From Monarcha castaneiventris obscurior (Eukaryota; Chordata; Aves; Passeriformes; Monarchidae): 64,000 nt of DNA. Location: positions 18,882,001 through 18,946,000 of the forward strand of contig JAMPIT010000510.1 in the NCBI GenBank assembly GCA_026261815.1. Direction: 5' to 3'. The notes under the pieces were generated by a model. It searched no databases, was not told the origin of the DNA, and worked only from the letters and a program-made list of their open reading frames with translations. A program made the translations under genes and the position numbers. Shown here one piece after another: positions 25,701 through 40,500 of this stretch (its first letter is position 1; every line of letters starts with the position of its first letter).

Positions 25701-27043
25701 TATTTCTGTCCTGTGTTAAAGAAATACAGTAATACGTGCAGCTTCGCCAAATATATCCCACGCTAACAGCTTTCCATTTTGGAACTTTTTGGCTTATGCC
25801 CGAATTTTCAATCTCAGCACTGCAGTAACTGTATATTTGTGTGTTCTTCCACACATAAGCCACTGGTACTTTACCTAAAAGCTCATGCAAAAATCTGTCA
25901 CGGTCTGTGCTAATGTGTTTCTCTGAGGTTTTTTAAAGCAAAAAGCATGCATGAACATCAAAGCACATGCTGCAAATGATCGTTTCTAATCTTAGACATG
26001 TATCAATTATTCACTAGCTTGTTCTTCTTTGCACTTTATCATATAGACTTCACCATGGCAACACTATTCTTCCCTTCCTTGCCTTAATCAGTGAATCTGT
26101 AAACTAATATTAGACCTAGCTGTTGCACTACTTAATATTCTACTTATTACACCATGAACATAGACATGTCTCTCTTATTACATCATGAATGCTACACAGC
26201 TTCCAAGATATCAATAAATGTTCATTTGCTTAGCAATATTGGAATAGTAACTTTCCAAGAACCAACTAGTTCTAGCTCATTTGGGCCCAGCTATTTTGTC
26301 CCTTTCAGTAGTCTTTTTCTTTCTAATTTCTCTTTTCTTTGTGTGCAATTAGCTTTTTCTTCACCCCTTTTCCCTGTGTTTCTCCAACAGTCTTGATCAC
26401 GTTAATTCTCGCCTTCTTTTAGCTGTTCCATCACACAATCACGCTTCCTTTCCCCTCCAGACCGTGAAAATTTTTTATGTAGCTCATTAATCCAGAAGAG
26501 ACATCTTTAATGCTTTAATGCTGCAGGGTTTCTCCACTCACCTTCTATAAAGCAGAACAGCCAACATTTCTTATTTCCCCACTCCTGGTTTTTCACAAAG
26601 GTGCTCAACTTGTGATACTTCTGCTGGGGTCTCTAGAGAACACTGATTAAAGTCATGCTTTTGAGCATCTCATTATCATCCTGGCAGCAATTTAGGTTTT
26701 TATAATGTATAAAAATCTTAAGGTGTCTCTAATATGTAACAATCTAACTACAGTATTACCAGCACAGAAACTGTGATATACACAGAGAGCTCATATCCCT
26801 TCCCAGTAAGTTCTTAATATTGTTCCCATACTTTTCTTGGTTAAAATTATGAACTGTGTGATACTTCCCTTAAACATTGCTTATCTTCACCATAGTTAAA
26901 AGGAAGTTTCTTCATGACTTCAGACTGTCTGGCAAACGGAGCTGTTCGTTGGCTGATGCTGGATACTGTCAAGACTGCTTCACTCTTCTTGTTTGGGAAG
27001 TGTGGGACTACACTCTTTGTGTCACCTTTGACTTGTGAGCAGC
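22780..27043. other. intron-like region
   Basis: Apart from the A/C-rich tract near its left end, this holds AT-rich DNA with no recognisable gene. A very strong plus-strand 5' splice site, CAG|GTAAGTATG, follows position 24734 (see findings). The GC-richer patch at about 24100-24330 carries a 73-codon plus-strand frame without a recognisable domain. Confidence 0.45.
22886..23008. repeat. A/C-only low-complexity tract
   Basis: For about 120 bp the plus strand is almost entirely A and C, in runs such as CAAAA, CCAAA and AACCC, with one T near its left side. The minus strand is therefore a T/G tract. It fits a degenerate simple repeat or the A-rich tail of a decayed retroposon. Apparent open frames across it are an artefact of this composition. 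Confidence 0.85.
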
Positions 27044-27345
27044 CTCCCTTTGGTTTCAGCTGAGATGGAGTTAATTATCTTCTTAGTAGCTGGTACAGTG
27101 CTGTGTTTTGGATTCAGTATGGCAATAATGTTGATAATGCTGTGATGTTTTGGTTGTTGCTAAGTAGTGCTCACCCTAGTCAAGGACTCCTCAGTTTCCC
27201 ATACTCTGCCAGTGAGCAGGTGCACAAAAAGCTGGGAGGGAGCATGACTGGGACAGCTGACCCAAACTGGCTAAAGAGATATTCCATACCATAGAACATC
27301 ATGACCAGTATATAAACTGGGTGAGTTGGCTGTGGGGGAAGACTC
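27044..27345 (+). mobile_element. truncated LTR of an avian endogenous retrovirus (ERVK-like)
   Basis: The sequence follows, with many substitutions, the 5' half (promoter part) of an LTR family that I recognise from bird genomes. It has the GCTGAGATGGAGTTAATT start region, the conserved GGGACAGCTGACCCAAACTGG block and an intact TATA box TATATAA at 27309-27315. It stops shortly after the TATA box; the transcribed and polyadenylation part of the LTR is missing. The same family is present, more complete, at 52213-52753. There is no retroviral coding sequence beside it. Family naming is from memory and should be checked against a repeat library. Confidence 0.72.
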
Positions 27346-30300
27346 AAAATACCACTGAAAAATGCACGTAGTTAGGTTTTTTAAAATACTTTTTCCTATG
27401 CATCAGTGACAAGGTCACCACACCTCCATATTTTGAGCCAGCCCCAGTGGGGGCTATACAATACAGTTAACCGTAATGCTCCATATATGAATATAAACCA
27501 CTACATTGCACATCTCTTAGAAAGCAGAAGCTGCTCCACCAGCAACAGTGGGCCCTGGGATTACACTTACAGTTCAGCTCAGCTTATACACACTGTAAAC
27601 TTCTGCTTCAGCTTCCTTACTCCTGCTCAAACACTAAGTCACTAATTTTCAGTGATATCCTCAGAGCTTGCTGAGGAACTGCACAACCCTGACCACACAC
27701 AAGGCAAAACTTTTGCTCTTGACTCAGTCTCCTCATTCATACACTAGATAGCACGTGCACCAAGTGACATTATGAGCCATTTCTTACCATGCAATTTGCA
27801 CTATTTAGAAACGTGGATTACAAGCCCAGCAATGAAGCACAGTACTCTCAGATCGCAACACAATTTGCTATGACTACAAGACTTTGAAGAGGTGGTCCCA
27901 CAGACAGCCAAGCTCACTTGGCAAATAGGTCGCACAAACCAAAGGCAATAAGGTTTCAGAACTTGAACTTGGAATTGTTTAGACTCCTGTTCTAACTTTG
28001 ATCCAAAATGAGAAATGTACAAGCCTACCTACACAAATTACACTTCCTAATTCAATTATAATGGTAAAGTAACTGCAAACAAGCAGGATTTTTTAATAAA
28101 AGCCTAACCACAGGAAATGATAATACTAAAGAATTTCTACTGGAAGTACTGAAAACTATCAGCATCCTCAAATGACACCTTATTGTTAAGCTCAGGATGA
28201 AACATAAGAGTTTATTTTAAAAATACAGAAAATACTTCTTTAGAGAAGAAAATGTTTATTTCAAGTAACAGCAACTAAACTAAACTGCTATTTGAAAATA
28301 TTGCCTTGAACAAACTTGGCTATTTTGACATTGTTATGTAAAAAATGCTATGTTTGTTATCTTGCACTCTGACCACCAACTAAGTCTCAATAATGTCTCT
28401 GTTTAAGTAGTAAAATTTTTATGATGAATATTAAACAAGACTATGCTAGAAAGGGTTATTTTCCTACTTAACCTAGTTTTCCATCTGACCAGCAGCAAAA
28501 TCCACAGGGCTTTCTGAATCAAATGTAGCCTGATGATGAAGACTTGCTATTGGGATTTTTTGGTTTAAATTGTAGAGCAATATTCCACAGCTGATATTCA
28601 GAAGTGTGAGGTCATGTAAGGCAAGCTGGAGTGGATTTATCTTCAATCTTAAAAAAAAAAAGATTAACAACACACCCACCACAATCTGCACTATACACAC
28701 TAATTAAAACTTAATAGAGTTTTCAGATCTTTTAGAAAAGAAAAGGCCAGACAGTTACTGGATGCAGTACATTTTGGTTATGACTGATAGAATTAAGTGG
28801 AAATTAAATAAAAATAAAATAGTTCAAACGTAATTAAAAATAGCAACACTATCTATTCAAAGATAGATATGACTACAGTCCAAATCTTAAGATGATTTTG
28901 ATCTAAAAGATTACTTGTCATGACAACTGGACCCGACCCAAATTGCAATTGAAATTTAATGCACTCAGTGATGTTGAGCAGGATTGCTCCTTCCAGCAGC
29001 AGTGAGGATACAGACAAATTTAAGAGAGTTACAGTACAGCAGCCCACATCTTGTAAGTTCATTAAATGATGCTCCTTGCCTCATTAAGAGCATCAAATGC
29101 CATAAAATTCCTGACCTTAGTATTTTTCCTCAAGGCACGTCTGAGGACATATGTCAGAAACTATTAGGATATTGTAGCTCTGCGATACTGTAACAGTTTT
29201 ATGCCTCTTATATGGCATTAGGGTCTTGATTTAGTTTCACACACACAAGCGTCCAGTGCTGCTTGAGATGCTGCAGGTGTCAGCTGGGGAGGATACAGAT
29301 CTCACATGAGTGAAATTAGTTACCCTTTCATGGTCTTGCTTGGGACAAACAAAACTAAGAGACAGACCCTTAAATCTCTTCCCCACCCGCCAAATACTGA
29401 AGAAATTTGAATATGCTTTGGGAAACAACAATGGTCTTAAAGCATTTAAGCTGGTAAATAAAAAGGCAGAGAGTGAGAAGGGAAAAAAAAGGAATTTTAA
29501 CACATCAGTCTTAGCACATTTAGCTATATCTTGTGTATAAATTAAGAAGACTCCCTACAGAATTGCATTACAAAGTATTATGCCCTAGTTGGTCACCAGA
29601 ATGCCTATGATTAGCAACTTTAGCGTCTGAGTTTCATTGACATCCCTACATATAAAAGAATAAAAATAAGTATTTACACAGAGATGACAGAGCATTTTTA
29701 GGTATGAAATGGAGATCGCAACCCAGTAACATTAACTACAGAAAGTCCCCAAATCTACTTTTAACTTCCATGGATTTATGCACAGCTGGGGGAGATGAGG
29801 AATGACAAATGAACTGCAATGACTTTTGCCCTCTTTGACAGTTATGTAAACTAAGCTGGTCAGTTTATTGAAAGTAGGCAAACTGAAAAACATGAAGTCA
29901 CTCAAGTTATGCCAGGACAGAAAACACAGACTGAAATGGATTGATCTATCAGTCATGCCCACAGTGCTTTTCTTGGTTTGTGCACTATATCTACATACAA
30001 CTTACTGTATGAGGAGAGTTCATTAAATACATCAGAGATAATGAGTTAAATATCAGATTGGGCAAAAAAATCAATTAGTTCCAGTGACTGGTTATTAACA
30101 CAATGCACGTGGGCACAACGCACAGACTGTTCCAATACGACCATGACGGTTTTTCACTTTGTGGATCTTCTTGCAGTGGCATCATTGACAAGTCACAGTT
30201 GATTTAGCAAAAATTTTAAGCCATCAGAACTGCTGCTAGCAAAGAAGCACCTGTGGTGCTGAGGAACACCTGGGCATGCTCACTCTTCAACCCTCTGAAA

Positions 30301-33300
30301 AACAACACTCGAACGAAAGAAAAAAATTGCATTGTTGATCTACATGCAAAATGCCAGTAATGATAAGCCAAATATTATTGTATAGAGAGCAAATGTATTT
30401 TGGCAAGAGATTCCAGCAAGAACTCTTGACAGGCCAACACAGATTCAGTCCAGCTGCTTGTAAGATCGGTTTAGCAGGCAAAAAGGATGTTCTTCCTACA
30501 GCTACCACACTGTTGGGAGAGCATCCTTTGGTTCACTGCTCCTTTGTCCTTAGAGGAGCCCACCTGTGTTCAGTGATGTGCTTCTGCTTTGATCAAGAGC
30601 AGGTCGAGAGACTGGAAACCCACCAGCAGTGCTGACAACTTTGATGGTATTGCCAGTCACTTCCACCTACTGTTGTTGTACTGGATCTTTGATGTTTATG
30701 AGCAGCTCCTACTTCAACAGTAATCATAGGAATCACTAAGGTGTGACCAAACAGCATCATTAACCCTTTTTTAATCCTGACAAATTTAAGAACGCTTGAT
30801 TTACAAAGTAAAACAGGATCCCTCACAAATGCATCTATGAAGCACATTTAAGAATACTTCAAAAGGGCATATGCTGGAATTAATCAAATAAATGAATACT
30901 TTCTCTGCTAGGCTGTATAGAGAGAGCTTCAAACACAAGATCTTTGTCTGCTACTGGAAAAAATACATATGTGTTCAGGGAAGAATGTGTAAAAAAGTCA
31001 CAGACTGGTAAGGAGGACTGTAAATCACTCAAATGACCTTGCAGCTGGAATAGTCCTTGATAAACCTGTGTGACCTGCAAGCTAGTGATTCTCTAGCACT
31101 GGACCAAAACTTAACAGTGCCTGTATCTCCAGTTGTGTGCCTTTGCCTGGATATTTCTGGGGGATTCCCCAGTCAGTGATGTAATGGAAATTAATTCACT
31201 CTTTGTTTTCTAGCTGCAAATTTGTGGTTATTGCACTGCCTGCACGTGTCGGCTCACACAGTGTGGTATCTTGCCCAGAGACACAGCAGCAAGAAACTCT
31301 AAGAGGTCCTGGTGGTGATTCCTCAGAGACAGAGATCTAAAATGAAGCTGATATTTGTTCTAGCTGGGCTGTAGCTCCAGCTCTGGTATATGCTTTGTAC
31401 TATGGAGTGATGTTTGGTGCCTGGAATTATGAAGATGGGACACAATTCTGCGCTCCTCTTAATTCAGCCATTACTTCCCATGGGCATGTGACACAGGTTA
31501 CTGACTTTTGCTAAATGAAGGCTTATAAGAAAACATTGAAACATGCTTCAAAAACAGCAATGTGGGTTTGTCACTCCTCTCTGTCAATAGCATCCTGCAG
31601 TGCGGAAGCTCATAGAAAGAACACTTTGCCCACCCCTGCCCTCAAAAATTTAACTCTAAGCTTCATTAATCACAGAGTTCCCACTGAAAGGAACACAGGA
31701 GCTATCAAAATAGCTCATATAAGTGCTACATCTAATCCAGCACGCTGTCTGTTCATTAGCCTGGAGCAGATGGTTTGACAGAAGGTGCAAGAAATTCGTC
31801 AGCAGACAATTCTGGATTGGGAAAGTGTCTCTTTAGTTGCTCCACCTAGTTTACTTGTATTTTGAAGTGCAAGGATTTACAGAAGAAAGGACTTTAAGAA
31901 CACTGAAATAATTTATATACTGCATGCATATATTGCATTTAAGCGTGTAATCTTTTGTTGTAGAAATAATGGCATCTTCTCACTGCTCGGATATTTTTGT
32001 CAGTTAATTACATAAACTAATGACACACCATCAAAAAAGAAGTTCTTGCATACTTGAAATTTTTTTACTTTATTACACAGACTTTAATCTTTCATCAGAA
32101 AGGGTAGACAGAACATACAATTCCCTTTCCTCATAAAGGTTAGTACTCCGCATACAGTTCTAGGTGGAAAAAGTTGAAAAGTGCCAATCTTCTCAATCTT
32201 GCTTTATATGGAAGATTTTCCAAAGCCTATTTAGCATTGCTGCCAATCTCCAATTTCTACTCTCTTTCTTGACTGCAAATGGCTTCACATGAACAGAGAT
32301 CTCCATGTCTTTGCTCACAGCTGGTTGGGTCAGGAAAAAAATAGCAGGGCCTGGCTTATCTATCAAGCCGTCAACACAGAGGAATAGTTACTATGATGTC
32401 CCAATGATGTATATGTATTTTATTTTATTCCCTTTGTCAACAAGTTAGAGCCTAATATATGTCAGCACTGAATTTCACACAACACAAACTTATTCAGAAT
32501 CTTCTGTAATTTCCACTAAGCCAAGTAACCTGCCCTCCCCAAGCATATTGATATTAACTTTTCACCCAGCACAGTATCACAGCACTCTACCAACAGGTAG
32601 CAGTTTAACTATTGCCTTTTGCACTCTTTTTCAAACACAGTTTTTATTATGAGAACAAAATGCTAATCTACGGTTTTAACCTACTCTAACTACTACTGTA
32701 ATAATAACACAAACTGTATACAAAGAATTATGTGCCACAGTGACACTCAAATACGGCTTACATGGCAGATGTAACTGACATGTGTCTATTCTTCCCCATC
32801 TCCCAAGGGGGAAAAGAAACAACAAACCACCTGTGTGATTTATGCAAATACTTGAAAACAACAGACAGCCAGCTTGGCCGTTTCTTCTTTTCCCTCACTT
32901 TTTAATAGTAGCAGAAATGACAAGAGTAGTAATAATATTACAATATGCTTCAGACATCATTTGAGTCCATATGCTCCTTCTCAGGTTGATTCACTGGCCT
33001 AAGGTCCACCAGACTTTCATCAGTCACAAATTGTTCTAGAGTCCTGGAGGCAGCACCGTGGATCCTCCCAAGGGATGGGGAACATAATCAGATTGTTCAA
33101 AGAATGGAGACTCATTTGTGAATAGTGGGACTGTAGATCCTGTTACTATATACCTCAAAGCTAGGTATTAGCATGTGAATTACTAGACCAGAATTATTAA
33201 GGTAAGAAAGACTCCACAGCAATACTTGCAAAGCAGAAGAAAGAAAGCAGGAAAAGGATAGCATAGAAATCACTCTAAAGACAATGAAAAATAGCCAGCT

Positions 33301-34551
33301 ACAGCAACCTTCTCTTTCCATGGTATTTCTCTCTACTGACAACTTTGTACAAACTAAAGAAATTTTACTCTTTTCCATTTTTTATAATAAATGCATTAAA
33401 CCCCCTCTCCCACTCTTTAACTATGCTTATAAATTTAAATTGTAAATTCGCTCAAAAAATTCAGTGGAAAGCTGGCAAAAGTCAATCATGTCATCATATT
33501 AAATACCTGTATTTACAAAGAATTTTGTGCACTGTGCAATCTGTCAGAGATAAGAGTATGTTCTTGACTGCTCCTTTTGGCGTCTTATTTGTGTAAAATG
33601 CATTAGCATTTGCAGCTGAAACCCAATGCAGAATTCAGATGAAAAGAGTCTTGCTTCCCCATTCCCCCTAAAACAGAGAGAAATCAAGAAGAAAAGAAGC
33701 CCCCAGACCATAGCTTTTGGGCTCTGAAGTTGTATTTAATTAAGATACAAAAATAGGAATCTTAAGCAATGCAACTGCGCACAACAAGAATTGAAGCTGG
33801 TTTGTTGCCAGTTGACACTATTAAAAAAAAGCTCAAAACCAAATCTAACCCATAGCTATGCCCCTGTGGGAAATATGCCTTCCTCTGGACCTTATTTCCA
33901 GCCCAGCAATCTTCAGCCACTTCCTTGGGCGAAGAATATCCACAAAGTATCCTCCAAGGACTAATACATAATTTAGAACAACTTGTTCTAAATAACATCA
34001 CTAAGAATTTGGTATTTCCATAAGCCTATATACAGCTCTAGCTCCCTAAAAATCTTTTACCAGAGAACAAAAGGCAGAACAAGAAGCCATCCTGAGCACC
34101 AAATCCCAGCTCTTTATACTGTACACCAATCCACTTGTCCTTGGATCTGGATTCATGCCCTATACAACAGAGCTGCTCCAGGCTGAGCACAGCTTAGCAA
34201 CATGTCCAGGTCCAGACCTGCAGAAGTAGTGGTGCAGTGAACTGACTTCTGCTGCAGGCAGACCCATTCCTCTCCATCTCCCAAACTCTACCAGCACTGC
34301 ACCTTCGGACTCACTTGCTCCTTCCTCCTCCTTGTTACACCTCAGAAGCTGCTCCAGTTGGGTCATAGCTTCCCTGACGGTAGCTGACCTTCTCTCCACC
34401 TTTCAGAAACATTCCTTCTGACCCAAGACAACACTCAGGGCTAAATATACAGGCAGCTGTTCTCTCATCCTTTTATGATAGCACAATAGTAGCATCTTCC
34501 AACAAGATACAGTATGTGTACAAAGAATGAAAACAAATTGCGTATTTTTAC
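27346..34551. other. intron-like region without recognised genes
   Basis: AT-rich DNA with only short open frames on both strands (for example 27406-27645, 28853-29062, 29237-29503 and 30351-30635), none with a recognisable domain. No transposon was recognised. Confidence 0.5.
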
Positions 34552-34584
34552 CTTCCGAGATGACATCAGTAAGCATTTTAGCAA
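34552..34584 (-). CDS. low-confidence 33-nt exon-like unit
   Basis: On the minus strand a long T-rich tract ending in GCTTGTGCAG (AG at 34585-34586) is followed by 33 nt and the 5' splice site AAG|GTAAAAAT (GT at 34550-34551). One frame reads two bases, ten codons (AKMLTDVISE) and one base (phase 1-1); a second frame is also open. The acceptor is very good and the donor fair. It is phase-compatible with the units at 42015-42150 and 22746-22779. It may be chance. Confidence 0.18.
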
Positions 34585-37500
34585 CTGCACAAGCAATAAA
34601 ATAATAATTTTTGTTCTGAAGGGCACCTGCCTGTATTCTAATGAGACTACTGTAAATAGCCATAGGCGTTTTGCTGGCCATGCTCAGACTGGGGAAGAAA
34701 TACCACTGCAGCATTGTTAAGCCTATGTGGTGACAGAAAGTCCTCGTTGTTTAAGCCTTCCAGTATTGTTCCTAAACAGAGAAAATCAGCCATACAAAAT
34801 TCTCACATGGTTCTGACACTGCCTGCCCAGACTTACAAAGTATTTTGCTTTATCTTTTTATGAGAAAACTTTGAGAAGTGAAGATTCAGGCCTAGATGAT
34901 TTACAGCTAGAAAATTAGTTACAGCTAACAAATCGTGCAATGAAATCTATGAAGCTATTCAAAAAGTCAGCTGAACATGAATGTAAGAATAATACAGATC
35001 CTTAAGAAGAATGTATTCAAATGAGTATATTCAGAGGGGTATTCTGTACTTTGACTGGGACACCAATGACTTTCAAAAGGCTTTACCTACCCTCATTTCT
35101 TTTCCCATAAATGGTAATTTCTTCCCAGTCATTCTTTATTATGCTCTTCATTCATCCCATCTCTATCCAATCTCACCCTTCCAATGCCTTACTATCAATC
35201 TATCAAGTTTCCTTAAATTAAAAACGGCATTTATTTTTACAATCTTCGCTTTTCTTTTTATCTCCCTCTTCAGGATTTGACTTTTCATCTCCTGCTTTTA
35301 CAGTAAGACAACTCCTGAGAATATACAGCATGTCAATACCAATAGCACACTTCAGGGTCCTGCAAGGTTTAACTGTGATTGATGCTTATTGACAGAAAAC
35401 AGTTTTCTATTCTTCTTTCTGCAATTAAAGAAGCAAGATATTGATTTTAACTTGTTATGGGACAACTTCCTATTTGCATGGTATAGATTAATTTCAAGAT
35501 GACTTCTGTAATATGACTTCCAGACAAGATTGCTAAATGACACTGCAACCAATCAGAACTGAAATAACACGTCATAAAAACCACCCCTGCTCAAACTGAG
35601 TCAAACATTGGGTTGGAGTATGTGACTCCACAAGTATTTCTAGTAGGGGAAGCAGGAGCCTTATATTTACAGTATATGTTAAAGCTACTCTTCCTTACAG
35701 ATGACCCAATCCTATATGTGACTCTGCACTCCTTGTACAAACTCTTACAGACATTCAGGATAGTAAGGATATCAAGTAAAGGATATTAAGTAAAATAAAC
35801 ACTCATCAAAATGTCTTGCCTGAATCACTTGTAGCTATTAATGCTTACAAAATATCCATGAAATCTCAGAATTTACAGGGGAAAAAAATGCGAGTCTGAC
35901 ATTTATTAAAAGTAAGACAGCATTTTTAGAAGTGTCCTTTTGACACTAGGCATTACAAGAAACATTATCTGGTTTCAGCACATTTTAAACTTTTCATACA
36001 CAAATAATTTCTTTTTGGGAATATATCTCTTTAAGGAGAGCATCAGAATCCCAAGTGCTGCAGAATAATTAAAATACAGATTTCAGGTCTGCTTTGCTAA
36101 AGCTAAGAAGCTTATGCGATCACGAGGTCTTCGAACATCTCTCTCTTCCCCTCCCAATAGTTTTGAACCACTTGACAGATATTACTGTTTCTTGACAGGA
36201 TAGCAACCTCTAAGGTAGTTAAATTGCTACATGCTTTACAGAAAACAGATGGCCAAGTAAAGAACAAGTTTCTGAGAAACAGCTCCAATAGAGACCCAGA
36301 ATGAGAGGAAGGCTGGAGTATGGATTCACATTGTTTTACATATTAGCAGAGTCCACACGGACAGAAACCTTACCATGCCTTCAACATAATAAAAACATTG
36401 ATCATAACCATCAGAGGAACCATAAGACACAAATTCATAAGAAAATGAGCTTTACTAACTCCAGACTTCACAGGGGGGCATGCTTGCTGTTAATGGTAAT
36501 CACATTTAATCAGTAGACAAAAGAAATAGACAAATACAATTTGAAAGCTGCGAATCATGTTATTTTATTTTAAATTTTCAATCTTCTAGTAGAGGTCATC
36601 TAATGAAACTACTACTACCCAAAACAGCCCCTCTCTCAGAACACCTATTGCTACAAATATCCCTACCGAGCAATGCATACAACTTTTTATGTATAGAAGA
36701 TGAAGAATTTTAAGATACTGAAAATATTCATTTAATAATAGCCAAGTTGAAAGTGCATCTATAGTCTAACCAGATCCATTCAGTAATTTCTGAACAAATT
36801 CTAAGCATACAGCTTTCCTTCTACCTAATTTCAAAGCTCATCATGCTGTGGCGAAAAAGAAAAAAAAAGTGAGACTGATGAATTCTGTGAAGTCTGTTAA
36901 AACTGTCTTTTAAACAGCAATGTATGGAATCACCAACTCAGGAGAAGCCTATGCAGCAATAGTACAATTAAAAATAATTATGTTACTTGTCTGTCATTTC
37001 ACCCTCAGTGCCAACACTAACTACAGCATCATTTGTGGTATTTCATCACACACACAGAGGTTAAAGTCATGCTCTTGCCCAGCAACACTAAGGTTGTCAG
37101 TCTCAACAAGTAAGCCTGTTTCTACCATAGCAGAAATTTAGCTTGCCTTCTGAAAGCACCAGTTTGTATCTTCCTTATGCTAAGTACACAAGGATGCAGT
37201 ACTTTTTACAATGAACAATAGCATCTATTCAAAATATTTTTGCTTTTGCATGGAATTAGACTTTTAGTAAAGACATCTGAAAGAAAATGTTAAGGATGTA
37301 GTAGCTATTTTCATCAAGTTAAAAAAAAACCCAAACCCAAACATCACTGCATTGTTTTTATACAGCTTGTCAAGTACACATAAAATGATCACAGTGGAAG
37401 TCCTGCAGGGAATGAATAGAGGTGTTCTGTTTCCAAATAAAGCCTTCCACAAGTTGAGATAAAGATTCTTTTTCAGTGATCTATTGTGCAAAGAGCCTAT

Positions 37501-40500
37501 CTTTGAACACTTATCTCTCTAAATAAGAGCACACCTATTATTTAACTTAAAAGACAGCAATGTCCTATAGCACTGCTGAATGTCTTCCACTCCCTTACAT
37601 ATGGGGCATCCTGAGAAGCTCCAATTCTACTCCAGCAAGGTGCTCCAGTTTGGAATCCCATGACAAATTTGTATGTTCTGTCATGGCCTGGTATGAAAGT
37701 TTTGCAATTGCTGCTCCAAGCAAACTACACATTATGATGCAAAGAATAAAATAAATCCACATCCCAACAATCACTCATTTACAATGACAACTGACACTTG
37801 TATTTAAACTCCTTTCAAAGCACTCTAATTACCTGTGGTCTTACGTAACTGAAAGAAAACAAAAAGCTCTACCATGAAACATGGGCTAATATTTTATAGA
37901 CAATAGCAATACTATTTGTAATATCATGTTTTGTTATAGCTCATTTAAAAATATGGTAAGAGGTTTATGAGAATCTTTTTGTTCTGAAGTACAAATTTCC
38001 AAGAATTAAGTCCTAAGTATGACAGTAAACACCTACTACATTTTTAACCCCCCTTTTAGACGTTTGCCTAAAGCATTTAAGGACATTTCTTGGTTGACAT
38101 GGATAATACAACAAAAAGTCAATGAACACTATGATTTTTACCAATGCTATTTTGGGAAAGAAACTTCAATTACTCAGGGCAGAAATCCAGGTTTTAAATT
38201 CAGTTCTCACCTCCTGTGACTGTAGTCACCAGAAACTCTCCCATGGTTTACTAAGCCTGACACTGCCACCTATAGCAGTCTCATGCTTGCAGCAGTGATG
38301 CCAGCACTGATGAGAACAGAGTGTGTGGTCGTGTTGCAAACACAAAGCCTGTTGTGAAAAACAGGTTTGGATCATAAATTAATAAAAATATTAGTGACTG
38401 AGCACTTAAATTGGTAGAGTTGTCACGGGGTTAACACAGCAGCCTACTGACTTCTAGTCTGGGAAAGATAACCCTCGAGCAGGAGCAACAGCACTCCTTT
38501 CAGGGCCAGATTGGTGTATACACCCAAATAATGGATTTCTTCATGGAAAAGAGAAATGTAAAGCCATTCACCACACACAGAAGCTGAGGGAACACTGATT
38601 GGGAACAGCACTATCTGCAATTTAAATCAAAGTTCAAACATGTAAGTCCTCAAACATAGTATGGAGCCTGTCAGGAGCTCGTGGTAGGAAATGTGGAATT
38701 TCACCGTTTCAAAACCCTCCATGGGGCTGCATGTGAAATCTATAAAGTTCAGAGAAGTTAGAAAAAATTCCTAATCAATAACATAATGAAATTTATACTT
38801 AAGACTCACAGGTATTCCCTGAATAATACTGACTGGTGCCATTACACCACACAATGGTAAGTTCATAAATACATACTCATACAGTGTGTAACTTATTCTT
38901 ACCAGAAGCCATCAACATCAGGAGTCTAACAGTATCCAGAAGCAATTGCTTAGAATAAATGAGAGATGCATCCTACATCCAAGATGATACCATACCGGAA
39001 TTAAGCAATATTCAGAAACAGACTGTACTATAACAATGTTTTTTTACCCCCACTTTTAAGTCAAGCCCGTAGCTCAGGAGACTCAAGTAAGTATGTAGCA
39101 GGGTAATTTCAGGCTTTTTCGTAGATGCTGTTTATATGTAGAACACTTGAACACTCACTAGGACAGCTGTTGGAACACAAACTTGACAAGTTTTCCAAGT
39201 CCAAAATAAAAGACCTAATTAGCAAGTATAGGCACGGTCTGTATGTCAATTCCACAAGAGAAGCTGAGAGATACACACCCCAGACCTTCCTACAAACTGG
39301 TGATAATGTGATTCTCTGAGAAACAGTTTCTGTTTCAGATCTTGTTCCAACACAAATAGAAAAAGCAATCTGCAACTGGGCAGGTTTCACACCAAGATGA
39401 GTGTTGTCACCACTACAGTTCAAACGTTAAACTTTGCGGGCATAAGAACCTCTTTTTCCCAAATGCCACATTAGCCCCAATAATTGAATCTGATCGAAAA
39501 TATTAAGTGAATTTGGCCCAAGTCTGGAAACAGTCTGGCAACAAGCAAGTGAATAAAACACCAGCATAAACGATCTGCCCCCCAAATTAGCCACAGATCT
39601 AGACTGGTTACTTATATCAGCAACAAGTATGTCCAAAATTATCACAATTATGCATAATAACATCTGAAGAGGCTATTAAACATTATTCAGGTTTTAAGCC
39701 AATTCCAAACTACAAAGCACCAGATTCACCTTGAGCATGGGATGCAAATTACCTCACATTTGTTCTCACAATTCCCTCTGAAGCATGTTTTATTAGTCAT
39801 TGTCACAGACCCCAGGTTTAATTTAGCACAGCCGTTCCAGCATTCAGTCCTCCGGGCCATAAAACTGAAAGTGTATGAGCTGCATTATGAAATTCTGTCC
39901 GATAACCATAAAGTTAAAGCTACTGACAGCCTTTCTGTACGCACTACAATAAGCAAACCATTTGTGAGTCTAACAAGAGCATTCCCAATTTTATGCTGTT
40001 GACCAAATTCAGACTGAAATTTATTATATGAATCACTGCTATCCTGATGAGCACCTCTTCCAAGACTTTAATCTTAGCGGTCCAAGATAAACTGTTATTC
40101 CAACTATGCAAATCACCCTCAAATACTGTCAAATAAAATACGGCCTTTTTACCACTGTAAAAAGTTTTATTTTGTGGAAGTATAATATGTCATTTATTTA
40201 TTTATTTTACCATAATTACATGCTAGCAGGAGAGTAATACAGGCTGGGAAAAACATAGACTAAGCAGCCCACCTTTGAAACGCTGAGATTTATAAATGTA
40301 CAGAGTATCTAAGACTCACACAGACATTACAGGACTAAATAAAATAATATAAAACAACACCACAAAAAAACCAACCCACAGATTTGACTTCTTCCTGAGT
40401 GGAAGCTCACTACAATGTATACAAGCCAATGAGTGGACCTGTCAGGTGTTCCTGTCATTATAAAAAGGCAGCTGCCAGCTGGAAATCTAAGTTAAATTAT

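Noticed and set aside
38421..38760. LTR-like start TGTCACGGGGTTAACAC
   Set aside because: I could not follow a known LTR through the segment, nor find a matching end or target-site duplication.
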